Shown one piece after another: positions 36,220 to 45,282 of a DNA stretch of 64,000 nt; within the stretch, counting starts at the first letter, position 1; every line of letters starts with the position of its first letter. Source of the stretch: Deltaproteobacteria bacterium (GTDB lineage: Bacteria > Desulfobacterota > Binatia > HRBIN30 > JACQVA1); contig JACOST010000018.1 in assembly GCA_016178705.1 (NCBI GenBank), forward strand, positions 1 to 64,000. Reading direction: 5' to 3'. A program made the translations under genes and the position numbers. Under the pieces are notes generated by a model, which was not told the origin of the DNA, made no database searches, and saw only the letters and a list, made by a program, of their open reading frames with translations.

Positions 36220-37327
36220 CTACGCCGCGATCTTCTGGGCGAGGAACGCTTCGATGAAGCGGTCGATATCGCCGTCGAGCACCGCATCGGTGTTGCCGAT
36301 CTCGACCCCGGTGCGGTGATCTTTGACCAAGCGGTAGGGGTGCAGCACATACGAGCGGATTTGGCTGCCGAACGCGATGTCCCGCTTGGTCTTGCTCAGC
36401 TCGTCCATCCGATCGCGCTGCCTTTGCAGTTCGAGTTCGACCAAGCGCGCGCGCAGGATCTTCATCGCCATGGATTTGTTCTTGTGTTGCGAGCGCTCGT
36501 TCTGGCAAGCCACGACGATACCGGTCGGCAGGTGAGTCAGCCGCACCGCCGAGTCGGTCTTGTTCACGTGTTGGCCACCCGCCCCGCTGGAGCGATAGGT
36601 GTCGATGCGTAAATCGCCTTCGTCGATTTCGACTTCGACCTCATCGGTAACTTCCGGGTAGACGAAGAGCGAAGCAAACGAGGTGTGCCGTCGGGCGTTG
36701 GCATCGAACGGCGAAATCCGCACCAGCCGATGAATACCGGCCTCGGCCTTGAGATAGCCGTAGGCGTACGGACCTTCGACGGTGAAGGTCGCGCTCTTGA
36801 TGCCGGCCCCTTCGCCGGCTTGCTGATCGACGAGTTCGGTCTTGAAGCCGCGGCGCTCAGTCCAGCGCAGGTACATGCGCAACAACATCTCGGCCCAATC
36901 TTGCGCCTCGGTCCCGCCCGCACCGGGGTGCAGGGTGACGATGGCGTTGCCGGCATCGTGCTCGCCGCCGAGCATGCCCTGCATCTCCATGGCGTGGACC
37001 CCGGTTTCGATGGATTCGATTTTCGCCAGCGCTTCACGAGCCGCGTCCACGTCGCCCTCGCGCGCCATCTCGGCGAAGATCTGTGCCTCGTCGAGTTCGC
37101 CGCGTTGGCGGCGCCAGGCGTCGAGTGGCTCGGCGAGTTGCGAGCGCTCCTTCAGTGTCGCTTGAGCTTTCTCGCTCTCGTTCCAAAACGAGGGGGCTGC
37201 GGCGGCCTCGTCCAACTTGGCGATCTGCGCTTCGCGCGCCGCGACGTCAAAGATGCCTCCCGAGGAGAGTCAAACGCTCCTCCAAGCCGCTAAGGCGTTG
37301 CTGCAGTTCTGCCGGTTCGATGCTCAT
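36220..37327 (-). CDS. prfB: Peptide chain release factor 2, with programmed +1 frameshift
   Basis: The gene is read from ATG 37327 for 26 codons (MSIEPAELQQRLSGLEERLT...) to CTT TGA at 37252-37247, shifts +1 so that GAC follows CTT, and continues to 36220, for 368 residues. RF2 hallmarks are the stop-codon-recognising SPF tripeptide (RISPFDANARRHTSF) and the peptidyl-hydrolase GGQ (SSGAGGQHVNK). It recognises UGA and UAA. In-frame UGA at the shift site autoregulates synthesis, as in E. coli. Without the shift the downstream frame could only begin internally and would lack the N-terminal helices. Confidence 0.95.
37247..37261 (-). promoter_or_regulatory. prfB: prfB programmed frameshift site
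   Basis: Read on the minus strand the site is GGGAGG CAT CTT TGA C. An internal Shine-Dalgarno-like GGGAGG sits three bases before the CTT slippery codon, followed by the UGA stop and C. This matches the known arrangement AGGGGG-TAT-CTT-TGA-C of E. coli prfB. Confidence 0.95.
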
Positions 37328-37629
37328 GCTGTCGCGGGACCGCCTTTCTGTTGCTGATCGTGCACCTTCATTCCACTTCACATGGCAGCAGGCAAGCCGG
37401 GCGCGTAGGATAGGATTGGGTATGGATAAGGCGCGCGGATCGTGCATTTGCGTTGAAGCACCCCCGCCGGTGCTGTACAAATGGACGCGGTGAATCATGC
37501 TGCCCAGGAGTTGTGGACGTACGTGGCTGATGGTCGCTCGAAGGCGCGGATCGTGGCGCCCGAGAGCGCGCCGCCGTCGGCGTCTGCTGGTTTGACGTGA
37601 GACATCCACGCGTGCCGTCCCACCCATTG
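37328..37629. other. Divergent intergenic region between prfB and the long secreted protein
   Basis: These 302 bases separate two genes that run apart and should hold both promoters. I could not find a convincing sigma-70 pair for either direction, and there is no RNA gene or repeat. A GTG at 37597 would extend the downstream gene slightly. Confidence 0.5.
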
Positions 37630-40600
37630 ATGTCGTGGTCGTGGCGGTTCACTCTGTTTCTTCTGACCGGCGTCGCATTCGCGCCGGCGAAGATTGCGGC
37701 ACTCGTTCCCGATGCCTCGAGCATCGGCGTAACCTCGGCCGAACAACCCGCAGGGAGTGGCAGCGGCCCGGGCGCCGTGGCCAACGCGGATGGTTGTCTG
37801 GTCGCGTTCACCACGCGGGCAGCGCTCACCGCCAGCCCCAACGATGACTCCAACCAGGCGACTGACGTGTACGTGCGCGATCGCTGTGCTGGAGTGACTG
37901 AGCGCGCGAGTATTGGTCCAGCGCAACGCCAGGGCAACGCTGCCAGCACGCGCCCAGCGATCAGTGACGACGGCTGCGTGGTCGCGTTCGAATCCGATGC
38001 GAACAATTTCGACGACACGGTGACCGACACCAACAACGTGGGCGACGTCTATCTGCGCGATCGCTGCGCGAACACGACGGAACTGATCTCGCGCACGCCC
38101 GCCAATCACGCGGGCAATCGGCGGAGCTTCGATCCGGTGCTGAGTACCGACGGGTGTCTGGTCGCCTTCGTATCCGAAGCCACCGATCTCACCGACGAGC
38201 CCGCCACTGGCGGCACCCATTTGTTCGTCCGCGACCGCTGCCACGGCACGATCGATCGCTTGGCCGACATGAGCCCGTTGCCGATCCGCGCGATGCGCGT
38301 CCTTCTCTACCACGGCAATGCCGGCGTGATTCAGGAACCCGACACCTATGCGAGCCTGACCGACCGCTATCAGATGCTCGGCGCCGACGTGTTGGAGACC
38401 GCCAACTTTCCGAACGACCTCAGCGACTTTCGCCTGGTGTTCATCATCTCGCCCGGCTCCACCGACGGCACGCCCGCGAGCTTCTTCAGCGACGCCCAGG
38501 TGGCGGCGTTGCGCGCGTTCATCGACGGCGGCGGGCGCCTGATCGTGCTCGGTGAAAACAGCAGCCTGCCGGGCGCGTCGACGGTGAACGATCTGCTGAC
38601 GCGACTCGACACCCGCGTGCGCGTGAACCTCGATCACTTGTTCACCACCGCGTGCGGGTCGGTGCCGGTGACCAACATCGCGGCCGACCCGCTGACGCAG
38701 ACGCCGAATCCGGTGACGAGCGTGACGTTTTCCGACGCGGCCTCGGTGCAGGTCGTCAACGGATCGACCTCGTGGCCGGCCGCCGCAGCGCCGCGCTGTC
38801 TAGTGACGGGCGCGAATCAGAAGTGCCTAGCACTGACGCAGCAATTGGCGACCGGTGGACTCGCGGGTGATGTCCTACTGGTAGGCGATTCGAATGTGTT
38901 CGCCGACCAGTGCGGATTCATGCGCGACACCTCGACCACCGGCAACCGCTGGCTGGCAGCCAACTTGTATCTGCTGGCGCCGGCCACCGCGCCCCGCAAG
39001 CAACTGCTCAAAGCCCACGCCTTCGATCAGGCGGGTCACGTGTTGGTGTTTACGAGCGACGCATTGCTCAACGACGACGCCAACTCGCCGTCAGACGTGT
39101 TCGCAATCGACTTGAGCACTCATCAACTGGAACACCTGAGCCGCCCGCTGGTTGGCACATCGTCGGGCGGGCGCAGTTACGGCGCCACCATTAGCGCCGA
39201 TGGCTGTGAGGTCGCGTTCATCTCGGAAGGCGCGACGCTGGTGAGTGGCGATACCAATGGTGTTGCGGACATCTTTGTGCGCAATCGCTGCGCGGGGACA
39301 TTGCGACGCGTGCTGACGGCGCAGTCGACTCAACCGAATGGCACTACGCCGCTGGCGACGATCACCGCGAGCGGTCGCCTCCTCGCATTCGAATCGGATG
39401 CGACCAACTGGATCAGTGGCGACACCAACGCTCTGCGCGACGTGTTCGTGCAAGACCTAGTCAGCGGCGCCACCGAGCGCGCCAGCGTCGGCGTGTTCGG
39501 CCAAATCGCGCGGCTCAGCCTGTTAGAAGACATCGCCGATGCCGGTCGACTCGTCGTGCTCACCAGCGCGCAAGGGTTTTGGACCGTCGACAAGAATCAA
39601 GTCAACGACGTCTACGCCTCGTCAATCGCGATCGCGCCGCGGCGGCCGACGCCGACGCCGTCGCCCACGCCCAAGCCGGTACAGGCGATCATGTTTCCCG
39701 GCACCATCATCGGCACCATCAGCACCGCGACTGCCGATGTGTTCTTGGGCGATTCGTGCAGTCAGGCTGGCACCATCGCGAACATTGCCTTGAGCGGCAT
39801 GATCAGTAGTTTCGCGCTCACCGCGTTCGAAGCGCCGTGCGCCAATCCCGCCGCCGGCCAAATGGCGTCGCTGCCGGTGCAGCTAACCGGCGGCCAAACG
39901 CTGCATGTAGTGTTCAGCTTCGCACCCAAGGGCACCGGTCACTTCGTCGCCGTGGCAACCGTGCTCGGTCCGACCGGTAACGTGGTCGCGTCGTTCTCGT
40001 TGCAAGCGCAGGGACTCGGTATTCCGACCGCGACCTCGACGCCATCCGTAACAAGGACGGCGACCGCCACGCGCACCTTCACACGCACAGCAACGCCGTC
40101 GGCGTCGCCGACCGACACCGGCACTCCCACGCGCACGCAGACGCCCTCCAACACGCGCCGGCCGACCAACACGTTCACACCGTCGCCGTCGCGGATTCCG
40201 ACGCGCACCGCTTCGATCACGACAACCCCGTCGCCGACCGCATCGGCGACCCTCACTGTCACTCGCTCGCCCTCGCGCACACCGAGCGCGTCGCCGTCGG
40301 TCACGCCGACGATCACCGACACCCCGCCGCCAACCAGCACGCGAACCCTGCGGCCAACCGCAACCACTTCGCCGACTTTCACCGCGACGGACACGCGCAC
40401 TCCGTCGGTCACGGCGACGGCGAGCAACACGCGTATTCCAACTCGCACCTTTTCGCCGTCGCCGACCGTGCCGCCCACGCGCACGCGCACCGAGACCGCC
40501 ACTGCCACGTTCACCAAGACCCCGACGTTGACGCCGACGGCGACGAATTCGCCGATACCGAGCAACACGCGGACGCCCACCATCACCCCGACGGCCACGC

Positions 40601-41145
40601 CGTCGCAGACCCTCACCAACACCCGCGTACCCAGCCGCACGCGGACCGAGACGCCGTCGCCCACATCAACGCGCACGCCAAGCAATACGCCCACTCAGAC
40701 GCCAACGCTGTCGCCCACCGCGACACCAACGCTGACGTTCACCCGCCCGCCCACGCGCACCGTCACCGCGTCGCCAACATTGACGATACGCCCGACGGAG
40801 ACGGCCAGCCGAACGCGCGTGCCGTCGAAGACACCCACGTTCTCACCGACTCCGTCGCCATCGCGCACGCCGACGGAGAGCCCGTTGCCGACGATCACGA
40901 ATACCCGGCGGCCGACAGTGACCGTGACACGAACTCACGTCCCCTCGCACACCGCGACCGGAACGGTGACCCTGTCGCCGACACGCTCGCGCACCGCGAC
41001 GATCTCGCGCACGCCTACGATCACGCTCACCCCGACCGTCACCGCTACCGCGACCGTGACATCAACCGTGACCGCAACCGAGACGACGACACCGACGATG
41101 ACTGAAACGGCGACCGAGACGGCCACCGAAACGCCGGGGTCGTAG
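37630..41145 (+). CDS. Long secreted beta-propeller protein with ThuA/GATase1-like insert and Ser/Thr/Pro/Arg-rich tail
   Basis: The 1,171-residue product starts with a signal-like segment (MSWSWRFTLFLLTGVAFA). Residues about 30-215 and 475-690 are TolB/WD40-like blades with repeated DVYVRDRC and cysteine patterns (DGCLVAF). Between them, about 220-310, lies MRVLLYHGNAG ... RAFIDGGGRLIVLGEN, resembling a ThuA or class I glutamine-amidotransferase-like fold. A beta-sandwich-like region follows (about 705-800), then about 375 residues made almost only of Thr, Pro, Ser, Arg and Ala, ending ETATETPGS with no membrane anchor. I cannot name a function. GTG 37597 is an alternative start. Confidence 0.75.
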   Translation: MSWSWRFTLFLLTGVAFAPAKIAALVPDASSIGVTSAEQPAGSGSGPGAVANADGCLVAFTTRAALTASPNDDSNQATDVYVRDRCAGVTERASIGPAQRQGNAASTRPAISDDGCVVAFESDANNFDDTVTDTNNVGDVYLRDRCANTTELISRTPANHAGNRRSFDPVLSTDGCLVAFVSEATDLTDEPATGGTHLFVRDRCHGTIDRLADMSPLPIRAMRVLLYHGNAGVIQEPDTYASLTDRYQMLGADVLETANFPNDLSDFRLVFIISPGSTDGTPASFFSDAQVAALRAFIDGGGRLIVLGENSSLPGASTVNDLLTRLDTRVRVNLDHLFTTACGSVPVTNIAADPLTQTPNPVTSVTFSDAASVQVVNGSTSWPAAAAPRCLVTGANQKCLALTQQLATGGLAGDVLLVGDSNVFADQCGFMRDTSTTGNRWLAANLYLLAPATAPRKQLLKAHAFDQAGHVLVFTSDALLNDDANSPSDVFAIDLSTHQLEHLSRPLVGTSSGGRSYGATISADGCEVAFISEGATLVSGDTNGVADIFVRNRCAGTLRRVLTAQSTQPNGTTPLATITASGRLLAFESDATNWISGDTNALRDVFVQDLVSGATERASVGVFGQIARLSLLEDIADAGRLVVLTSAQGFWTVDKNQVNDVYASSIAIAPRRPTPTPSPTPKPVQAIMFPGTIIGTISTATADVFLGDSCSQAGTIANIALSGMISSFALTAFEAPCANPAAGQMASLPVQLTGGQTLHVVFSFAPKGTGHFVAVATVLGPTGNVVASFSLQAQGLGIPTATSTPSVTRTATATRTFTRTATPSASPTDTGTPTRTQTPSNTRRPTNTFTPSPSRIPTRTASITTTPSPTASATLTVTRSPSRTPSASPSVTPTITDTPPPTSTRTLRPTATTSPTFTATDTRTPSVTATASNTRIPTRTFSPSPTVPPTRTRTETATATFTKTPTLTPTATNSPIPSNTRTPTITPTATPSQTLTNTRVPSRTRTETPSPTSTRTPSNTPTQTPTLSPTATPTLTFTRPPTRTVTASPTLTIRPTETASRTRVPSKTPTFSPTPSPSRTPTESPLPTITNTRRPTVTVTRTHVPSHTATGTVTLSPTRSRTATISRTPTITLTPTVTATATVTSTVTATETTTPTMTETATETATETPGS
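40021..41140 (+). repeat. Low-complexity coding repeat for the Ser/Thr/Pro/Arg tail
   Basis: About 1.1 kb of DNA built from degenerate ACN-CCN-TCN-CGN codons encodes the tail of the preceding gene. Recognisable modules recur, such as SNTRRPTNTFTPSPS and SNTRIPTRTFSPSPT. The codons vary, so the repeat is kept at protein level more than DNA level. It also creates long open antisense frames rich in Val and Gly that are not genes. Confidence 0.85.
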
Positions 41146-41190
41146 CTCCAAAAGCGTCCTGCCTCTCAAGTTCGATGAATGGGGCTGAGA

Positions 41191-41266
41191 TCACGAAACC
41201 ACGAAACAATGAAAACCACGAAAGAGATCTTCCCCCCTGTGGTTTCGAGCTTTCGTGGTTTCGTGA
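41191..41266. repeat. Inverted repeat of CACGAAAC-type units
   Basis: TCACGAAACCACGAAA at 41191-41206 is perfectly complementary to TTTCGTGGTTTCGTGA at 41251-41266. Further AACCACGAAAG and GGTTTCGAG units between them allow alternative pairings. It lies between the long secreted protein and the F420-type gene and could form a 16-bp stem. It may act as a terminator or transcript stabiliser, although no U-tract follows. Confidence 0.65.
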
Positions 41267-41332
41267 TTCTCCGAGCTTCAGATCGAATTACGCACACGTC
41301 GGCGAGAACAGAAACGGAAAGGGATCCATCCT

Positions 41333-42304
41333 ATGCCACGCTTCGGAGTTTCGATTCCCAACGGTTGGTTGCTGGAGTTGTCGAAGGTCGACGGGGCCGC
41401 GCAGAAGTGGGCAACGACGCGCGCCAACGTGCTCGCCGCCGAAGCCCATGGCTTCGACTCGGCGTGGATCGTCGATCACTTTCACACCTTTCCGCTCAAG
41501 ACGGTCGAGGCCACCTTTGAAGCCTTCACGACACTGACGGCATTGGCCGCAGCCACCAAGACCATCCGTCTGGGTCAGATGGTGACTTGCAACTCGTACC
41601 GCAACCCGGCCCACCTCGCGAAGATCACGGCGTGCCTCGATGTCATCTCCGGTGGCCGGCTCGACGTCGGCATCGGCGCGGGTTGGTATTCGGAAGAGTA
41701 CGACGCCTACGGCTACGAGTTCCCGCCCATCGCCACTCGGCTGCGCATGCTCAAAGAAGCCTGCCAGATACTTAAGCGACTGTGGACCGAAGAACGCGTC
41801 ACGTTCAGCGGTCAGCACTACCAATTGAAGGACGCGATCTGCGAGCCGAAGCCGCTGCAGAAGCCACACCCTCCGCTCCTGATCGGTGGCAGTGGCGAGA
41901 AGGTGCTGTTGCGCCACGTGGCGCGCTACGCCAACGCGTGGAACGCCAACCTGCCGTTCGACGAGTACCAGCGCAAGCTCGGCATCCTGCGCCAACACTG
42001 CAAGGAGGTCGGACGCAACCCCGACGAGATCGAACTGACGGTATCGCTGCCGATCGTGATCGTCGACGATCACAGGGACATCAACGCGGTACTCTCAGAA
42101 CGTGTGCCGAAGACGATTCCCGTCGAGATGCTACGCAAAACCTACGAACAGCGCGGCGCCATCTTCGGCACACCCGCGGAAGTAGCGGAGCGCCTGCAGC
42201 CGTGGATCAAACTTGGACTCGGTACGATCATCTGCGCATTCGCCGATCCCGTCAGCCGCAAACAGATGGAACGCTTCGCCAAGGAAGTGCGACCGACGCT
42301 GTAA
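41333..42304 (+). CDS. LLM-class (luciferase-like) F420-type oxidoreductase
   Basis: The 323-residue TIM-barrel protein has LDVGIGAGWYSEEYDAYGYEFP, RLRMLKEACQILKRLW and HPPLLIGGSGEKVLLRHVARYANAWN, typical of F420-dependent enzymes of the luciferase-like superfamily. It differs from the gene at 19428 in sequence and probably in substrate. AAAGGGA upstream supports ATG 41333. It stands alone after an inverted repeat. Confidence 0.9.
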   Translation: MPRFGVSIPNGWLLELSKVDGAAQKWATTRANVLAAEAHGFDSAWIVDHFHTFPLKTVEATFEAFTTLTALAAATKTIRLGQMVTCNSYRNPAHLAKITACLDVISGGRLDVGIGAGWYSEEYDAYGYEFPPIATRLRMLKEACQILKRLWTEERVTFSGQHYQLKDAICEPKPLQKPHPPLLIGGSGEKVLLRHVARYANAWNANLPFDEYQRKLGILRQHCKEVGRNPDEIELTVSLPIVIVDDHRDINAVLSERVPKTIPVEMLRKTYEQRGAIFGTPAEVAERLQPWIKLGLGTIICAFADPVSRKQMERFAKEVRPTL

Positions 42305-42392
42305 AGGCGCCGCGACGGCTCCCGGGGGCAGCCCACCGCTACCTCCATCGCTCAACCCGTCGATTCCCGCGTCAGATCTCGCACGAGTCGCT

Positions 42393-42947
42393 TCATTCTA
42401 GCCTCTGCCACCAGCGGAGTCCCAATGCCGCCGCCGCGATCAGGCCAACCCCGATGATGACCAACCACTTCCATGCCCGAGTTGCCGGCGCTTCGTCAGA
42501 AACGGGTGCGCGCGTGGGTTGCTGGGTCGGCAGCGCCGCTCGCAGATGCGCCGTTGCCAGCGGCTGCGGCGAAGTCGCGAGCGGAAGCGGCTCGCGCCCA
42601 CCTTCAGGCCCTTCCGTCGGGGACTGCGCCGGCCCGCTAGTCCTTGTCGGGAGTGGGACCAATGTTGGTGGGTCCATCGATACATCTTCGTAACCAGGGG
42701 GCGGCTGAATCGGCTCCGTCAGAAACTTCATCGGCTCGCCGAAGGGTCCCCACTGCACCGTCACCCACACTTGTGCCTCTACCGGATCACGGAACCACAT
42801 CGGGTAGAAGGTCACAGACACATCGACTCCGGCTACGCGCCCCGCCCGAAACCATCTCTTGTTCGGATCGGGCAGATCGCCAAGGTCACTCGCAATGCGC
42901 AAGGCCTTCGTCGGATAGGCCGACTGCTCCGCAGATACTCCTGACAC
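42393..42947 (-). CDS. Envelope protein fragment with C-terminal membrane anchor (probable 3' part of a frameshifted gene)
   Basis: The 184-residue frame begins at GTG 42947 with no signal peptide, contains NKRWFRAGRVAGVDVSVTFYPMW, a Pro/Thr-rich spacer, and ends with one membrane helix (WLVIIGVGLIAAAALGLRWW). The preceding frame (42886-43287) has a signal peptide but no anchor and stops inside this one. Joined near 42900 the two would make one continuous secreted and anchored protein reading ...GLSDE then LRIASDLGDLPDP. I favour a frameshift, real or a sequencing error, over two overlapping genes. The family is unknown. Confidence 0.5.
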   Translation of the reverse strand: MSGVSAEQSAYPTKALRIASDLGDLPDPNKRWFRAGRVAGVDVSVTFYPMWFRDPVEAQVWVTVQWGPFGEPMKFLTEPIQPPPGYEDVSMDPPTLVPLPTRTSGPAQSPTEGPEGGREPLPLATSPQPLATAHLRAALPTQQPTRAPVSDEAPATRAWKWLVIIGVGLIAAAALGLRWWQRLE

Positions 42948-43287
42948 GCTCGACGGCTCTCGATACTGGTTCTGTCACTCCGAAGAAATCTGCGGCGTTT
43001 AGGGCGTTGCCCGCAAGCACGGTGAAGTGTGCACGTTCAATGTCGATTTCAATCTGCTCGCCGCTTGGGAGAACGATAGTCAACGGCTCTTCGTGAAAGA
43101 CGCCGCAGCTCGAGTCTTCAAGCCCGCGAGTCCGCCACGGGCGTAGCCCCGCGTCGAAGATGATCTTGAGATTGTTACCTTGCCGCAAATCGATCGTGCG
43201 ACGTTCCGTGGCCGAAACCACGCCCACACCACCACCCCAGATAACGAGGGCGGCGACGACGCACTGTAGTCCGACCGACTGAGCCAT
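42886..43287 (-). CDS. Secreted protein fragment (probable 5' part of a frameshifted gene)
   Basis: The 133-residue frame has a signal-like N-terminus (MAQSVGLQCVVAALVIWGGG) and a domain containing NNLKIIFDAGLRPWRTRGLED. It overlaps the start of the 42393-42947 frame by 62 bases, a longer overlap than elsewhere in the window (usually 4-8 bases). The reading frame probably continues there after a one-base shift. I recognise no family. Confidence 0.5.
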   Translation of the reverse strand: MAQSVGLQCVVAALVIWGGGVGVVSATERRTIDLRQGNNLKIIFDAGLRPWRTRGLEDSSCGVFHEEPLTIVLPSGEQIEIDIERAHFTVLAGNALNAADFFGVTEPVSRAVERVRSICGAVGLSDEGLAHCE

Positions 43288-43462
43288 AGTTCAATAGATG
43301 GCGAACGAGCCGAGAACCGATGCGCGAAAAACTGTAGTCGTTTTACTCCCTGTCTTTCAGGTCGCGTGGGACTTCAGCCTGTACCGGTGCAGCGAAACTG
43401 CCGAGACTCCAGCCATCGACCGACCGCAGACCAATGCCCGAGACGGGGATGCCCCAAGCTGC

Positions 43463-43717
43463 TCAGGACACGCCAGCGGACAGTCTGCCCCGCGATTGCC
43501 GGTTGCGCCGCGCGAGGGCGAAGAGGCCGTTTGCTGCTTCGACCAGCGCTTGCGCGCCGCCCGGAGCGAAGTAGACCTCGCCACACCGGTTGCAAACCAG
43601 GGCACGGATGCCCGCCACCGACACGCGAATGCCTTCACGTTCGAACTCTTGCTTGATCGTCCGCTTTCTCACGGAACCTCCGCACTCAGAGCAGGGGGTA
43701 TGGAGCGTTCGATTCAT
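43463..43717 (-). CDS. YgiT-type zinc-finger antitoxin
   Basis: The 84-residue protein has two CxxC pairs (CSECGG and CNRCGE) in the arrangement of YgiT/MqsA N-terminal domains, with a short C-terminal basic tail and no clear helix-turn-helix. In MqsRA systems this zinc domain binds and neutralises the toxin. Its ATG overlaps the TGA of the DUF4258 gene, so the pair reads toxin first, antitoxin second. GGGAGA precedes the start. Confidence 0.8.
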   Translation of the reverse strand: MNRTLHTPCSECGGSVRKRTIKQEFEREGIRVSVAGIRALVCNRCGEVYFAPGGAQALVEAANGLFALARRNRQSRGRLSAGVS

Positions 43718-44058
43718 TTCTTTCTCCCGCGTTGCGTGGGCGTTACCCACCATGGACGTTGCGGTACATAGGCGGTCACGATGTCCAGCACGCTACCGTC
43801 GCTCAAATCGCACAAAATATGTAAAGCGGAAGAAGTGGTCGGCGTGAAGTGGAAGCGTCCAAGCATCAGACACCGGTGCTCCTCGGGATACTCCTCGATC
43901 GCACGGATCCTACCACTCAGCGCTTCCACTAACTGCCGTTCGTCGAACCCTTCTTCCACCATATGCCTCACAGCGTGGAGACCCACCCTATAGCACCCTG
44001 ACGCCACCAGTCGCTGAACTTGACGTGCCTGGTCTGCATCATCACCGATCCTTGGCAT
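43714..44058 (-). CDS. DUF4258 protein, putative toxin of a type II toxin-antitoxin pair
   Basis: The 114-residue protein has the DUF4258 pattern: a helix with LHAVRHMVEEGFDERQLVEAL, then strands IEEYPEEHRCLMLGRF and HILCDLSDGSVLDIVTAYVPQ. The family is related to RelE/MqsR-type toxins and often sits beside YgiT-type antitoxins, as here. It is expected to cut mRNA at the ribosome, but the catalytic residues are not proven. No other addiction or phage genes are close. Confidence 0.8.
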   Translation of the reverse strand: MPRIGDDADQARQVQRLVASGCYRVGLHAVRHMVEEGFDERQLVEALSGRIRAIEEYPEEHRCLMLGRFHFTPTTSSALHILCDLSDGSVLDIVTAYVPQRPWWVTPTQRGRKK

Positions 44059-44274
44059 CGAATGCGCTCATCCCCTTCTATCGGACTCCGTCATCCAGTT
44101 CCGGCATTGGCACGTGGACAGCGCGCGCATTCAGGACACGGTTGTCCGTCGGATGTCCGTCTACATCACAATTGCCAAGGCGTCGAGATAGACAAGGCTC
44201 ACCGATCGCCCCCAACTGTCTCGCCCTTCGCGGACTATTGCTTGGATTCCAGGTCGATGACGAGGCACCGGCCA

Positions 44275-45252
44275 CTAGGCCGCGCGGTAGTACACGCGAT
44301 CGCCGCGGGTGTCCTTGGTAACGTGGCCGCGGTGGATGAGGTGCTCGAGGTGGGCGAGCGTCTCGAACGTGGCCGGGAATTGCACCTGCAGCGGGCTGTT
44401 GAAATCCATCCCGAAGGCGTGGCAGGCGACTTCGTAGCCGGTGTGCGGGGCGTGGCGCACGCAATCGAGCATCTCCTTCATGCGGTACTCGTGGTGCTGG
44501 ATGATCTGATTGGCGCGGTGGCGGTGGTCCGGGAACACGCCGCCGTGGGCCGGCAGCACGAGGTTCACGTCGAAGCGCTGTACCTTCTGTTGTGACGCGA
44601 TGAAGTCGCCGAGCGGATCGCCGGCACTGCCGGGAAAGTAGCCAACGTGCGGCGTGATCCGTGGCAGCAGGTGATCGCCGACGATCATCAGCTTTTCCTT
44701 GCGCAGGTACATCACGCAGTGACCCGGTGAGTGCCCGGGCGTCCAGATCACTTCGACTTCGAAGTCGCCGACGCGAATCACGTCGCCGTCGTCGATGAAC
44801 GCATCGGGCGCGGTCGTAACGTACAGACCGGACCAAAATTCCGCCGGCGATGGAATGTGGGCGAAGCGCTCGATCGGAATACCACAGGCGGCGAAGAACT
44901 TGACCGCATCAGCCGGCCGCTCGTGCGGCGCGAACATGTGCGAGCGCTCGTATTCCGCGCGATGCATGAACAGCTTCGCGCCGGTGAGTTCCTTGTACGC
45001 CTTCGACGTCCCGAAGTGATCCGGGTGATGGTGCGTGCAGATCAGCTTGGTGATCTGCGATGGCCGGCAGCCGACCGTGCGCAGCGCCTCTTCGAAGGTC
45101 TGAATGCTGTCGGTGCTGTTGACTCCGGTATCAATCAGCGCCCACTCGCCGCCGCTGTGCAAGAGGAAGACGTTGACGATGGTCGGCCGCATCGGCAACG
45201 GCAAGTGCAGGATGAAAACGCCGGGCCACACTTCCCGGATTTTAGGTTCCAT
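44275..45252 (-). CDS. MBL-fold metallo-hydrolase
   Basis: The 325-residue protein carries the metal-binding THHHPDHFG motif, a further His in GHSPGHCV, a conserved GDHLL and the HGGVFPDH segment, matching metallo-beta-lactamase-fold hydrolases of the LACTB2-like or glyoxalase II-like group. The C-terminal winged-helix-like part (TFETLAHLEHLIHRGHV) occurs in LACTB2-type proteins. Likely substrates are thioesters or esters. It lies 216 bases from the toxin start, and nothing is seen in that gap. Confidence 0.9.
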   Translation of the reverse strand: MEPKIREVWPGVFILHLPLPMRPTIVNVFLLHSGGEWALIDTGVNSTDSIQTFEEALRTVGCRPSQITKLICTHHHPDHFGTSKAYKELTGAKLFMHRAEYERSHMFAPHERPADAVKFFAACGIPIERFAHIPSPAEFWSGLYVTTAPDAFIDDGDVIRVGDFEVEVIWTPGHSPGHCVMYLRKEKLMIVGDHLLPRITPHVGYFPGSAGDPLGDFIASQQKVQRFDVNLVLPAHGGVFPDHRHRANQIIQHHEYRMKEMLDCVRHAPHTGYEVACHAFGMDFNSPLQVQFPATFETLAHLEHLIHRGHVTKDTRGDRVYYRAA

Positions 45253-45282
45253 ACGTCGCTTGAATTGCCGAGAGTGCGGGGC

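Noticed and set aside
35164-36612. 482-codon plus-strand frame opposite the nuclease and prfB
   Set aside because: It crosses two well-identified genes on the other strand, is rich in Arg/Glu/Gln as antisense GC-rich frames are, and has no recognisable motif.
39939-41126. Long antisense frames rich in Val and Gly opposite the secreted protein tail
   Set aside because: They are the reverse complement of Thr/Pro/Ser/Arg codons; they have no start signals and only reflect the low-complexity sense sequence.
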